In this document: piece after piece, positions 20,881-32,290 of the stretch
Position numbering within the stretch: the first letter of the stretch is position 1
Layout of the letters: every line of letters starts with the position of its first letter
From: Rhyzopertha dominica
Lineage: Eukaryota > Arthropoda > Insecta > Coleoptera > Bostrichidae
Direction of reading: 5' to 3'
DNA length: 64,000 nucleotides
Assembly (NCBI GenBank): GCA_025024175.1
Contig: QCXZ01000064.1
Location: forward strand, 58,797,325 to 58,861,324
The notes under the pieces: generated by a model
Told to the model about the DNA's origin: nothing
The model's input: the letters and a program-made list of their open reading frames with translations, nothing else
The model's database searches: none
Translations under genes and position numbers: made by a program

Positions 20881-21060
20881 GCGGACTAGGACACTTCAGT
20901 TTCAGAGCTACTTCTGAGGAAGACATCGACATGAGTGTCGAAACAACAAGGTCTAATAACCAACGTGGGAACCAGCCCGGAAAACAACATGTCAATAGCA
21001 ATTCCGGTGTTGCAGTTTTTAGGATCATTATGTGCCAAGTGCAAACTAAATAAAACGTAT
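20881..21060 (+). repeat. PLE-B 3' terminus with hammerhead-like hairpin
   Basis: Just after the endonuclease, CTTCTGAGGAAGACA...TGTCGAAACAAC (about 20909-20943) combines a CTGAGGA box, a 4-bp stem (GACA/TGTC) and a GAAAC box, in the order expected for a hammerhead core, although one unpaired A lies between box and stem. A diverged copy of this terminus occurs at 37013-37070. AATAAA near 21048 could serve as polyadenylation signal. Confidence 0.55.
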
Positions 21061-22399
21061 CTATCCTAAATTAACTGTGTTTTCAACTTTATAAAAAAAT
21101 GGTTGCGACCGTTTTTAGCTGAGGGGTATCATGTACAAATTTGTATTCTTAAATTTTATTTTCATATTCATTTTTAGTGTAATGGACAGCTCACAATTGT
21201 TAGAAAGAATTATTCTGCGCCCTAACTATTGAATGACCCTCACAGTAACACCGAACAGGGCTACCTAAATTGCCGTTTAAGACAAAAATGCCCGAAATAA
21301 GGTTTCCATCCAAGACTTTTCCTCTTCATCCCGCAAAATTAGCGTCACAAAAGGCGCCCGTTTTCATTTTAACAGTGAGCAATGGAGCGGCCCACTCGAA
21401 TAAGCGGCCGCCGAACAATGCCCCTCGCAGCCCTGTCTTCAAATTAAGATTCCTCTAATGCCCGGCGTGGAACGCGCCGTTAACGAAGAAAAATTGCGGG
21501 ACCCTCAAACAATCGCCTCTCGCAGCCACCAATCGATGGCCGTTCGACCCGGGGGATAAAAAGGAAATATGACGTTTACATTAATGCTTGAACCGCACGG
21601 AATGCTTTTATGATGGATTCCGGCCGTGCCGTTTCGTTGAGGAACGCAATTCCGCGGAAAGTTTCGACTATAAAAGTCGCGAGAGGGCGCAATAAAATTT
21701 TTGACAAAGTATTTCCACGAGAAAATGCGCGCCGTAAACTCTAAATAGGATCTGCGGACGGGGGTGGAGCTTTCGCACACGTAAGGTTAGTGGTGGTGTG
21801 GTTGTTTAGGTTTTCTGTTCGACATATTTACATATAGAGCATTTCAGAATGGATGACATCTCGGTAGGCTTTGGAAGTTGGGAATAACGCCAACTTCGAG
21901 CTCTTTTTGGATGCATACTTTGCTGGTTGTTTGTTAGAATTCGGACGTTTTTCGTCCAGGGCAGTTCTGAATGATTTTAGACCTTCTTGGCATATACCCT
22001 ATCAACAGTATCGACGATATTCCAAAAGATTGTTGCCATTACTTTTTCCCTTGAAGATTGTGTCTAGACCTTCTTGCGCGGACGGAAGTCCCTATGAACC
22101 CACTGTTGAATTCTCGTTTGGTAGACGATCTCATTTCCAGTCACAATTTGTGAGTGGTCGATTTTTGGTTATCATGTATCATCATGTCTTTCCCCCCTGA
22201 AACTGTCCATCGTGTGTAGACAGATTTCTTTCTAAATTGCTTACGTAATAAGTTTTTAGATTAGGTTAATAAAATTATGAAGAACAGGTTTGAAAAACCT
22301 AAAGTGGTAGTGATATGAACTCGGTTCCCCCTTGTAACCAATTATACGAGGGCGAAAATTTCGTAACTATACAGCACTTACATTAATTTGAAGTGTTAG
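21061..22399. other. GC-balanced unique island (21260-21790) and unassigned sequence
   Basis: 21260-21790 is rich in CpG with blocks such as GGCGTGGAACGCGCCGTTAA and carries no repeat, splice-bounded frame or recognised motif; short open frames on both strands look incidental. A 109-codon frame at 21871-22200 is also unrecognised. Candidate conserved non-coding DNA. Confidence 0.35.
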
Positions 22400-22948
22400 T
22401 ACTTTAGATTGTGTGTTACTAATTTCTGTAGCCCTGTGGTTTATGGCTTTTTGCATGGTCAGATCACAATCTCTCAAAAGTCGCTCTCGTGTCATCTTGT
22501 CATAAATGCCTATCATAATTCGCTCACGGATCATATCATCTTGTTCTTTGTATATTCTGGGGAACTCCCTGCTTTTTTCAGTTTTCCGTTTCAGTCAGCT
22601 AGAAACGAGTCAAAGTTTTGTCGTTCTTTTGAACAATGCTATAGAATACAAATCTCTCAGTTGTTAAGTTCTTCTTTTGTACAAAGTTGTTGTTAAATTT
22701 CTTCTTAATATTTTCAAGTTTTTTTGGATCTTTATCTTCCACAAATGTAAAGGTATTACACAAGTCTACAGCTTCATTTCCAATCAAACTTAGGAACACT
22801 GCTACCTTTTTTAATTAAGGTTGACCATTTAGATATGTCGTCTCCAAAAACAAGTCTCTGGGAATCTCTGGGAAAAATTTCGCCNGTTTTCCGCAGCATT
22901 ACCATCAAGACTAAGACTATTTGGTTGTTTGAAGTATCCCTCCATCAT
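22400..22948 (-). pseudogene. Ty3/gypsy-type LTR retrotransposon gag fragment
   Basis: Reading from an ATG near 22948 leftward, the text begins MMEGYFKQPNSLSLDGNAAEN, similar to the start of insect gypsy-like gag proteins. It continues in another frame as FLSLIGNEAVDLCNTFTF, then NIKKKFNNNFVQKKNLTTER, matching the capsid pattern FL--IG-EA-D-YNTF-F ... KFEEYF-PKKN-TYER. After another shift comes DMIRERIMIGIYDKM, then RERLLRDCDLTMQKAI, matching the gag block IRDRIV-GI-D---QERLL---LTL--A. Zinc knuckle, protease, RT and LTRs were not found. At least two frameshifts make it non-functional. Confidence 0.7.
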
Positions 22949-25559
22949 TTCACAACAAACTAGCAATTACAACGTATGGAAGTAGTGGTGCAACGTAACA
23001 GGATAGATACAGAAGTTCCAATATTAATACGACATCATGTATTATAATGCTTGTTTTAATGACATATGGTANACCAAACCCAAGCATATAATACACCTAC
23101 AAGACCAATTCAATACCTAACCGCTAGCTAGTTTCAGTAATGATTTGGTATTATATTTTTTATATTAAACACACCAGGGAAATGTCATAATTTATGGGTA
23201 AAGGTAAAGGAAAAAAATTGTAGAACCAAAGGACGGGTGTGCAGTTGTCTAAAAGGGTAAATAGTGAAAATGTAAGCAATAAAGGTAAAATTGTAACACA
23301 TAATTATAAAGAAAAGTTTTTCGATGAGGTTAAATCTTCAAAGGCGTCTTTCGATACTTGTGGTAATAATGGAATTATTTATCAACGTAGATGAAGAATT
23401 TGGAACTAGCTAGGCAGTTAATGCCAATAAACTTAGAAATCAATGGATAAATCTTAAAAATGTACAGTTTTATAGTTAATACTTCGTTAAAAGAAAATCA
23501 GCAGCAGTATTGGCTTGTACTACGAAAAAGATCATGTTAAATGAAGACCAGGGGGTAGTAAGATCGATAAATAGTAAAAATAAGAGAGTTGGGAACAGAT
23601 AGGAAAAAACATAATTCTTGTGGAAAGAAGAGATTTACGATTATTAATACATAGAAAGAAAAGTGGAAAAAAACGAAAATTTTACTGAAGTGTTACAATA
23701 GAAACAGTAATTGTTTCGAAGAAGGAAATCGAGCAAGGCGAGGAAAGGTATGGTAGTGTTGTTGTTGATGACTAAAGTATTTTCTTAAAAAGTTATAACA
23801 AGTACATGAGTGCTTTGGCTGTATAATTTCAGAGTTCTTGCAGAATGTACATAGCTAGAGTTTATACTTGGAAAGGTTTGTGTACAAATGAATTAAAATC
23901 ATTGAAAATAAGAGGTGTAACCTTCTATTGGACTAATAGTTTACTCCCCCAGTGCATTTTTCGTGTATATACGAGATAGTATTAAAAAATAAATCTCTGG
24001 TGTATTAGTTCTTTGACAGAAGTTTTGCTCAAAAAACTACTGATTTTAACCTTTTTTATAACGGTGTTAACTGTAATTGGAGTAGGTATAAGAAGTAGCT
24101 TATTAACAATCGATTTCAAACTTTTGTGATTAAGAATTGATTAACATGTAGATAAAAGACTAAACAAACTTACTGAATCTTGGTAAAGCAACTAAAAGTT
24201 CGTATTACCTTAATGGATTTCGAAAGGACTGTTGATGTTTCGTGTAATATTGTTTATTTACCACTAATTGAAAATTACCCGGTATACTAACAGATATGTT
24301 GCTAATGGTTGTTCAAATATTTACCGAGTCCCAACAGAATAAACCAATAACGTACTGATAAAATAGTATCAAAAAGTTGCATCACTAGCTTCACTTATTA
24401 TGATAGCATTTTCAAATATCCACTTTGGTATGTCTTTCATATAATTTCTTGCTACAGATACGAATAAATAAAAGTATATGTACATTCCGTGGCGTAAATT
24501 AAACCTATTAAAGTCATGATTTAAACTTGAAAGCGCAATTATAAAATAATGTAGGTATGCATTCCCAAACGTATTTGGCAATTGAATAATTCTGATAAAA
24601 AAGTAATAATCGAAAAGACGTCAGACGAAATAAAAATTACTGAATGCCTATACTGCTTCGCTTAAAAAGGAGCCATCCAACTGCATCTTACGTCTCTCGG
24701 CCAAACCGCGACGAATCCTTCTATTTATGGTAGGCAATCAATAAACCGATCACCGCTATTCTCCCCGCATAAAACTCTCAATTCCTGTTCGAGATGATGG
24801 TGCGTATTCATTTAATCGAATAGGGCGATTGATGGTTAAGCAATCCATGATTAATAGCTAATTGTAGGTGCGCATGATACTGACAGCGCGTAAATGATAA
24901 CCATCCGCAAAACGATCTTCCCATTGGTTGGCAATTTATTAATTCGTGGCTGCAATGAAGCTTCAACTTTACGGGCGTGCGCCATTAAATGTGATTTCTA
25001 GGTAGTGTCAGAGATATAATCCCCGTGAAATGGGATAACAGATAGGAGGGACGGCAGTAAAAATCAGGCCCAAATAATATAATTCTGTACGTATTTTCTG
25101 TCATGGTCCAGAATAATACATCCTTCATAATTTTGTTTTTCTTTTTGTATAAATATTTCCACAATATTTAGTAACTCAGTTCTTTGTATTTAATAGGAGG
25201 GAGTTATTTTTTCAAGAACTGTCTTCTTTAAAATATCTACTCAGTTATGTCCACTTTACTAAATGATATGGTAAAGAGATTTCGACTGTATAGGTACATA
25301 AAAGCTATCTTCAGTGATTTCACGTTTTATTTCATTAATACAAAAATCTATTAATAACCTTTTTTCCCAAATAAGCAAAAACATCTTTGTTCTAACATCA
25401 ACAAATTATTTAATAGCATTAACTCCATGAGAAGTAATGAGAATTTTTTTTCAAAAACTGACAATGGAAATGGTATGGTCATTCCATATAATGAATATTA
25501 ACAACAAATAATTTTTTTTTAGATAAGGTTGAATCGACTTAATTTTTTTAACTGAAATA
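22949..25559. other. No gene; GC-balanced island at 24650-25060
   Basis: 22949-24640 is AT-rich and purine-skewed with no recognisable element. 24650-25060 is a compositionally balanced, CpG-containing stretch with no ORF and no repeat, of the kind that often proves conserved between related genomes. 25060-25560 is AT-rich and unassigned. Confidence 0.35.
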
Positions 25560-26345
25560 AATCACACTTTTTGTGTAAGAACCCTTTAACGTCAAGTCTT
25601 TATGCACTTCCTAAATTAAGCAAATATGATTGTCCTATTAGACTTTGTTTGTTACATAAATTGCCCACTCTACAAATTAGCAAAACTTAAAAACTTCCCA
25701 AAGATTACTTCCCTCTTTATAACATTTGCTTCTTTTTCACGTTAAATTCTGGTACGGTTACGTGGATGACGTTTTGTTTCTTTTTACATGAAATTCGTAT
25801 GATCTAAATAATTGTTTTACTTTTATAAATTTCTTACAATCTTCTATAAATGTCAGTTATCGAATAAGTTTATAAATTTTACGTTACAACCTTATTCTTA
25901 CCTTTCTTTCAAAATTTTTAGAAAATGCACTTGTACAGACATTTTTCTTTCTCATATTTCTTTATATCCTTATCTTATAACTGGGTATAATTCTCCAAAT
26001 TGCTTCTAACAACAATTATTCAAATTATTCAATAGAAAAACTTTTAATTTGCTTCCAGTACCACTAAGCTTGATGAAAAGGTAAGGTTTTTGAATCCTCT
26101 TAAGTTTGCTGGTCAAATTTCAGTTAGTCTATCTAAATTATTTTTTTATAATGAATTAAATATTGCTTTTTCTACCATAGGCAGTGTGTTCCCGTTTTGT
26201 CCGTAATAAAGACCAAATTCTAGTTTTAATTCAGTCAGGCATTTATAGTTTTTCATGCAATGATTGCAATTTAGTTTATGTTGGACAAACGATTAGCTCT
26301 CTTTTAATCAGAGGTAAGGAGGATGTAAAATAATTTGAAATTTAT
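25560..26345 (+). pseudogene. PLE-D remnant: RT fragments plus GIY-YIG endonuclease
   Basis: In order along the plus strand: PLTSSLYALPKLSKYDCPIRL (the LYGLPKIHK--PLRPI block, about 25590); GYVDDVLFLF (25756-25785), a catalytic YVDD motif with both Asp residues kept; FRKCTCTDIFL, equivalent of YRKPT-TD--I; and SGIYSFSCNDCNLVYVGQT (26235-26290), a clear GIY-YIG domain start with the C--C pair, followed by LLIRGKED. The middle of the RT between LPKIHK and YVDD is deleted, and the blocks are in different frames with many stops. It is far more AT-rich than PLE-B and represents a different, older family. Confidence 0.75.
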
Positions 26346-28784
26346 AAAAATACACATATTGAAACAACAAATTCTTTAAATTTCATGTTTCCAATTCATT
26401 TGTGGGCACTGGTAAGTTTCGGTTATATTTTAAACTTTTTTCTGATTATATAAAACTTTAAAATTTGCATTTGTTAGATTGATTAAAAGATCAATCAATC
26501 TAAAGTAACAATACGATTAAACTGAGTTCATTTAAACCCAATTTTTCTGTTTAATTGCTACGCAGATTTTTTAGCGAAGTGGTTACGTATTTAGGTATCT
26601 GTAGTTGTAGGCTTTCTGTAAATTATTACTAAATTTTAGCTTTCACAATTATTTGTCATAATAATATGTATACTACAGCATTGTTTTCACGGAATGTATA
26701 GTGTAAACCATCAAAAGATTTGTGAAATTGTCTTGAATTATCTCGCACGGATGCAAAAGAATGCTATCTCGAAATAAACATTTTCGTCGTGGGCAGTACG
26801 TTCTGCGTTTACAAAGACAAACAACCTCCTCTGCGGGTACGAAAACCTACTATTACAATGGCGTTTTCGACGCGAACAATACTGTTAAATAATGCATAAC
26901 CCCTATTCGTTATGAATAGACAATTGCTTGGGGATCCCTGCGGTTTTGAGTTGCTTTCTTTTTTAAATTTCGTTCTATTCTTAGAGGATTTATGTCTGTT
27001 GGCATTCAGCGACTACAATATAGACGCCAATGGTGCCTACTTTTGTGTAGAATGGTTGAGCTCACAGAAAAATATCTAAATCGTAAAAAAACATACATTT
27101 GTTTTTAGAAATAAGTTAGGTAGCCTGCTAGTCCATTTTTGAAATAGTGGGAAGAATAAATAAAGCACCTTCCAAAAATGTACGAATGCTCTTTCTGCTT
27201 TGAAATAAACCATTCGGAATTCACAAACCAGAAATGTAACCGTCTAATGTTAAGATTGTTAAGCATCCAGTCGTGTTGATCGTTGAGATAGCTAAATCGC
27301 ATACATTAGTTTAAAGTTACATGCAAGTCGTGGGTAGCGATAATACAGGTTAGGCAAGAAATGGTACTTTGTAATCTCGGGTTACTCTGCATCCATTCAG
27401 AGATGTTTGCGCGAAAAAGTGTAGGATTAGAATAAATACTGACAAGAAAAATTAAGAATGCAGCAAAGAAAAACGACGGTAAGATCGATACGCACCGCTT
27501 GTAAGTATTTATATATTATGCTACGTTCGATATTGAAAAATATTTGATTAATTTGTAATTTGATGATCTGCCAGCTTATTGTGATACAGTGTTCGATTGT
27601 GATTTTTGTAATGGAAGTCTTGCACGACCAGCTCACGAAGAATTAGTACTCAAGTGCGCATTCCATTATGCTAGCCATGTGGAACATTCACATGCAACAG
27701 TTGAAAGTAATTTTCAGCACATTTCTTTAGTCGGTCAGACAACATTTGAACGAAGCGTTAGATCAGTCGCGGTGCCTTGCAAGATCTCCAGATCTCACAC
27801 AGAAGGCTTGTTTAATAATGAGGTGTACAAAATAAAGGTGGACAACTATCGTTTTCCCTTAGTTTTCTTCAAATGCTATAAACGCTACACAGTATCAATT
27901 CTAAGTTAATAATTTGTAATCGTTGTTGTTGTATGATACCATGGACGTTCAATGCGCACTGCTGTTGCAAGATTAAATTCTTTTTCTGTGCACCTCAGCA
28001 TATTTTATCTATTGACGCAAGTATTCATTAGCAGCGACAGCAACCAAAAAGCTATCCGCGTCTAACGTTACAAACACAGGCCAAAATAATGCGGGTCATT
28101 ACAATATTTCACCATTAAACATGTCGCATGCAATTTACACGCTTCGCCAGATAATATGTGATTCCTGCGGAATAATAAACCGGCTTCAGCTCTCCGCCTT
28201 ACCCGTTCCTTTTTACAATTGCGTCCATGCTGATAGCGAACACGAGAGCAGAATGCATTTTTCTATGAAAGGCATGTACAGCCCATTAAATAGGGACCCC
28301 TCGGTGGCGAAGGAGAAAAACGTCATGAATTGATCCCTGGTTTTAGAAGTGCAACCCGGAAACGGAATAGGAATTGTGTGTTATGTGTCCCACGGGTTTC
28401 GACTGCATTGCCAGTTTTTCTCAGAAGGAATCTTAGTCTCAGCTAAAATTATGTAAGGTTGTATAGGAAAATATAATTCGAATTCATAGCTAATTCATAG
28501 ACTTAGTTATTTAGTGTTACCGAATTTTAATAAAATACAAATCTTTTCATTTTCTGAAATGCTTAGTGAATGCTAGAATTTTTGACAAATCAAAGAAATA
28601 GATGCCATAACATGCATATCCAGCTTTTCCAAAGCCTGCCTTGCGAGCTGGTCATTGTATAAGTATACCTTTATATCGTTACATTTCGTCCTCTAATTGA
28701 AGTCTTGTAGCACATATTTGATTCATGCGCTTTTTTGCAAGACTCATTCGCTGAAATGTAAACAGCGCTTTACTTAATGAATTG
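26346..28784. other. No recognised gene; GC-balanced island at 28000-28340
   Basis: 26346-26690 may contain the decayed PLE-D tail. A 106-codon frame at 27589-27909 is unrecognised and is not supported by splice sites. 28000-28340 is a unique, CpG-containing island without a convincing reading frame. Confidence 0.35.
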
Positions 28785-29585
28785 TAATGTAACATACCCA
28801 GGTTCGTAGAGATTTAGATTGAAATGTGATATCGTCCAGTACTTACCTACGTTGTGTTATTTTAATTAAACGTACATTCGATGCACTGGTTACTCACGTA
28901 AATAGGGAGATTTGATGTAATCATAAATAATACGAAACAATCTCAAAACACAACTAATTTATTACAAAACAACATCAAATTTGGAGGGTTAACAAATTGT
29001 AGCAATGCTGCTAAAAATTCTTATTTAAAACAATGAATGAACTGCCAATTCTAGATCTGTGTTCGATATCACTTTCACTCTCAAGATTCAAAACTGAAGA
29101 GTTTTTTGTTAGCATAGCCGACTATGGTCAGCAGGTACTGAGGTCCCTTACGGGAGGCAACTCAGCTATATAGTTGAATGGTTTGGTGCAAAAATCTTTC
29201 TGCGTGGATACAGCTAATCAAAGAATACGAGAACACAGTTAAGAAAATGACATAAATAGTTTAAAAAGAAGACTACAACAGCAGCATAGCTTACAATGTT
29301 ACCGTTGACTCCAAATACAGCATGTATCCTAATTAATTAATTAATTAAAAGAACAGTTTTAATTAAACAACTGCGTTGATTGGATGGCAATGGTGTTTGT
29401 TTAAAACTAATTACATAATGTAATTGAAGAGGAACACAAACAATAAAAATTAAAAATTGAAACAGTGCTAACCTGTGAACAGTTGAAGGAACACACTGAA
29501 ACTGAAGCGCATCTGTTTCTCGTCCACTTAAGAACCTACCCCCTCGAACGTCGCAAATATGCCCCATTCCCAAAACTACTTCAGA
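28785..29585 (-). repeat. Arm 1 of a long-range inverted duplication with an exon-like cassette
   Basis: The reverse complement of this segment matches 57320-58203 over most of its length, with indels. At 29470-29585 (minus) it contains a short frame reading GMGHICDVRGGRFLSGRE...LQFQCVPSTVH, ending at CACAG|GTTAGCAC, a good splice-donor match, and preceded by GAAGTAG, a possible acceptor. The other arm keeps the same frame with five or so replacements. The cassette may be a captured exon or part of an unknown transposon. This arm lacks about 110 bp present in the other. Confidence 0.65.
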
Positions 29586-31494
29586 ATAGAAAAATTGAGC
29601 ATATTTTTAACATGAGAAATGGACCTAAAAAATTGTTATAGTTGAATACTTTACCCTGGGCTCCTAAACATGAAACAAAACTCAAAGTTTACCTTGAATT
29701 TTCACGGCATTTCAGTGCATCAAGATAGTGATTTTCAGAACATCTATAAAAATACCTGTAACTTTAAAAAAAATCCAATATACGGAGTGTTTACGGTAAT
29801 ACTATATAATGTCAAACTTTTTATTTAGCGTGCTAAACTAGTGGGTTAAATCGGGAAGTTTTCTAAATATTTGAGACGAATTTTGTCGTGTTTGCAAAGA
29901 AAAACAATTGAATATTAATTGAGATATCTACTACAAAAACAACCCCATTTTTATAGCGCAATCGGTTAAGGACGTCGAATTAAACAAAAATACTAAGCTA
30001 CCACTACTCTACAGTCATTTGTTTTTGAGATATCTCATGTTGAATAATTTCTGATTTCGAAACAGTCTAGAATAGCTAACTTTTTCGTCGTTGTAGACTA
30101 CTGGTTTAAACGCGGAACTTTCAAGAATTTTTCACAGGAATCTTGTGGTGTTTTCAAAAAAAAAACAATTGAACTTCAACTGGCTGAGATTTCTACTACA
30201 CGTTACATGAATAGCAATTATTTCACATCAGAAATTAAAAAAATGACTGTAGAGTAATGGTGCAANCTTAATACTTTTTTGTTTAATTCCACGCCCATAA
30301 TTGAATGCAGTTAAAAATTAATGAATTTTCCTCATATAAACCACTAGTATATGACGTCAAATAAAAAAATTAATTAATGTAGACTGTATGCATATATTTA
30401 AAACGTAAAGTAGTGCCAAATGCACATCCTTAAGAATATGTGTGAAGTAAAACACGTCAAAAATATAACAATTCGCCATGCTGATCTAGAATCGTCACGA
30501 ACTTTCTATCCTCCTTGCTCCTCTTGTAGCATCTTGCAGCTTCATTTGCTCATCTCCACCACATCAAACATAAAAATTCATTAAGTTCCAGGCAACCGCA
30601 TAAAAATTCAATAAACCGTCGGCCACACCGCAGTACAGCGACTGAAACTAATTAAGAACGAATTGAATGGTTTATTGTCGTTCTAGAGAACGTGTTCAAG
30701 ATGGAATCGGACGGATACCACGCAGACCACAGCCCACATCTGTAATTTGCAACGCGCGTGGTAATTCCACGCCGCGAAGGACCATAATTAAAATATTCTA
30801 AGGTTCGCCGTGTAATTCCCTTCGGTTTCGTAAACAACACTTCCTCGAGACTTTTTTTGTGGTGGTTGCCACGCAACGCGTATTCCCATGGCGTTGTTTT
30901 CGTCTTGCTGATGTGGATACGTCGTTTTCGCAAACGGATTGTATTTTGAGAGCCTTTTGCGTTGTCTATTAACTATGAATGTGCATTGAACACATTGTCA
31001 TCTTCTTCATTTCAAAATGAACGCTTCTAAGTAAATCTTATACCCGTTTTCATCATCAATTATTATTAAACAATAATGAATTTGTATATGGCTTGGGTAA
31101 GCTGCAGCCAACGTTAAGAATTTTGATAGAAGTGAAGGCAAAAGNTATACAAATCGCAATGCTGGAAGAAAAAATGGACTCGTAGCAGGCTGTGACTTGA
31201 TCCTACATGCTCATATGAATGATAACGTTCCACCATTCAGTATTAACTTAACCTTAGATAAATCTGTCACTATTATCTACAAGAATAAACAAACAAACAC
31301 ATTCTCAAACAACTTTCATTCACAAAATGCTGTTTTCTATCACGTTAACAAACTTTTATCTTCTTAAATTTTCTGTTTGTGCCACTAACTCTTGTTACTT
31401 TAGTATAATTATTTAGCTCAAACCATACGAGCAAATATATTTTTAGTTATTTATAATATAAAATACAATAAACAATCTTTATCAGCTTTTTGTA
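29586..31494. other. No gene; GC-balanced island at 30480-30960
   Basis: 30480-30960 is unique sequence of balanced composition with several CpGs and a 93-codon minus-strand frame (30652-30933) without recognisable motif. The rest is AT-rich and unassigned. Confidence 0.35.
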
Positions 31495-32290
31495 GTTTCT
31501 TTTTCTAAATTAAAAACTCGTACTTTTGACTACGTTCCGGGTTTATTTCTTAGATATTTACCTTCCTCAGGTGTTAAACAGTCTAGAATAAATAATAATA
31601 ATAATACATTCGAAGTTATATAAAAAATTTATACCTTATCAAAGCTTTTTTTCTTTCAAAATTGATTTATGCGATTGTCATTATAATCCTTTTTCTGTTG
31701 TGATTTTACTATCTTTAGATATTGTGGTGTTAATAATGGTGTTTACTTTTATGTTTATATTGTGATATACATTACTCAAACCTTGTACATCTTTTCTGTC
31801 ATTAACACATTAATTAATGTTTTTTTGTATATAAATCATTTCTGGAATTTGTCTCTTACGTGATGTTGTTCGATTTCTAATATTTTGGTATTATCAAAAT
31901 CAAAACTATGGCTTGTCTCATTTTGATGTTTTTTGAGTGCTGTTAAGTTGCTATAATTTTTGTGTTATTTAATTATGTTTTTATGCACTGGCCTGTATAA
32001 GGTTTGAGTAATTTATACCACAATATAATATAAAAGTAAACATCATGTTATGTAAACATAGTACAATCACTATAAACAAGGGATTATAATGACACTCACA
32101 TAAATCAATTTTGAAAGGAAGAAAGATTTTATGAGGTATAAAATTTTTTATATATTTTAAGAAATGTACAACCTTTAATGTATTATTATTAACTATTTCA
32201 TACTGCTTAACACTTGAGGAAAGCAAAAACCTACGAAAAAAGCCACAACGTAGTTAAAAATACAAGTTTTTAATTTAGAAAAAGGAACCA
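31495..32290 (-). mobile_element. PLE-E 3' portion with ~290-bp inverted arms
   Basis: 31500-31795 and 31985-32285 are inverted copies of each other; shared blocks include CAAAATTGATTTATG, TCATTATAATCC, GTTTACTTTTAT and ATTACTCAAACCTT. The centre (about 31815-31970, minus strand) reads ALKKHQNETSHSFDFDNTKIL then EIEQHHVRDKF, matching the C-terminal part of the Penelope GIY-YIG endonuclease (L--H---T-H-FDFDN--IL--E--Y--R---E). So this is a PLE tail flanked by inverted terminal sequence, as in PLE-A and PLE-C. The RT is missing. Confidence 0.65.

Noticed and set aside
21871..22200. 109-codon plus-strand frame
   Set aside because: No recognisable motif and adjacent to an unrelated gag remnant on the other strand.
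27589..27909. 106-codon plus-strand frame
   Set aside because: Unrecognised, no splice sites, ordinary composition; chance frame is likely.
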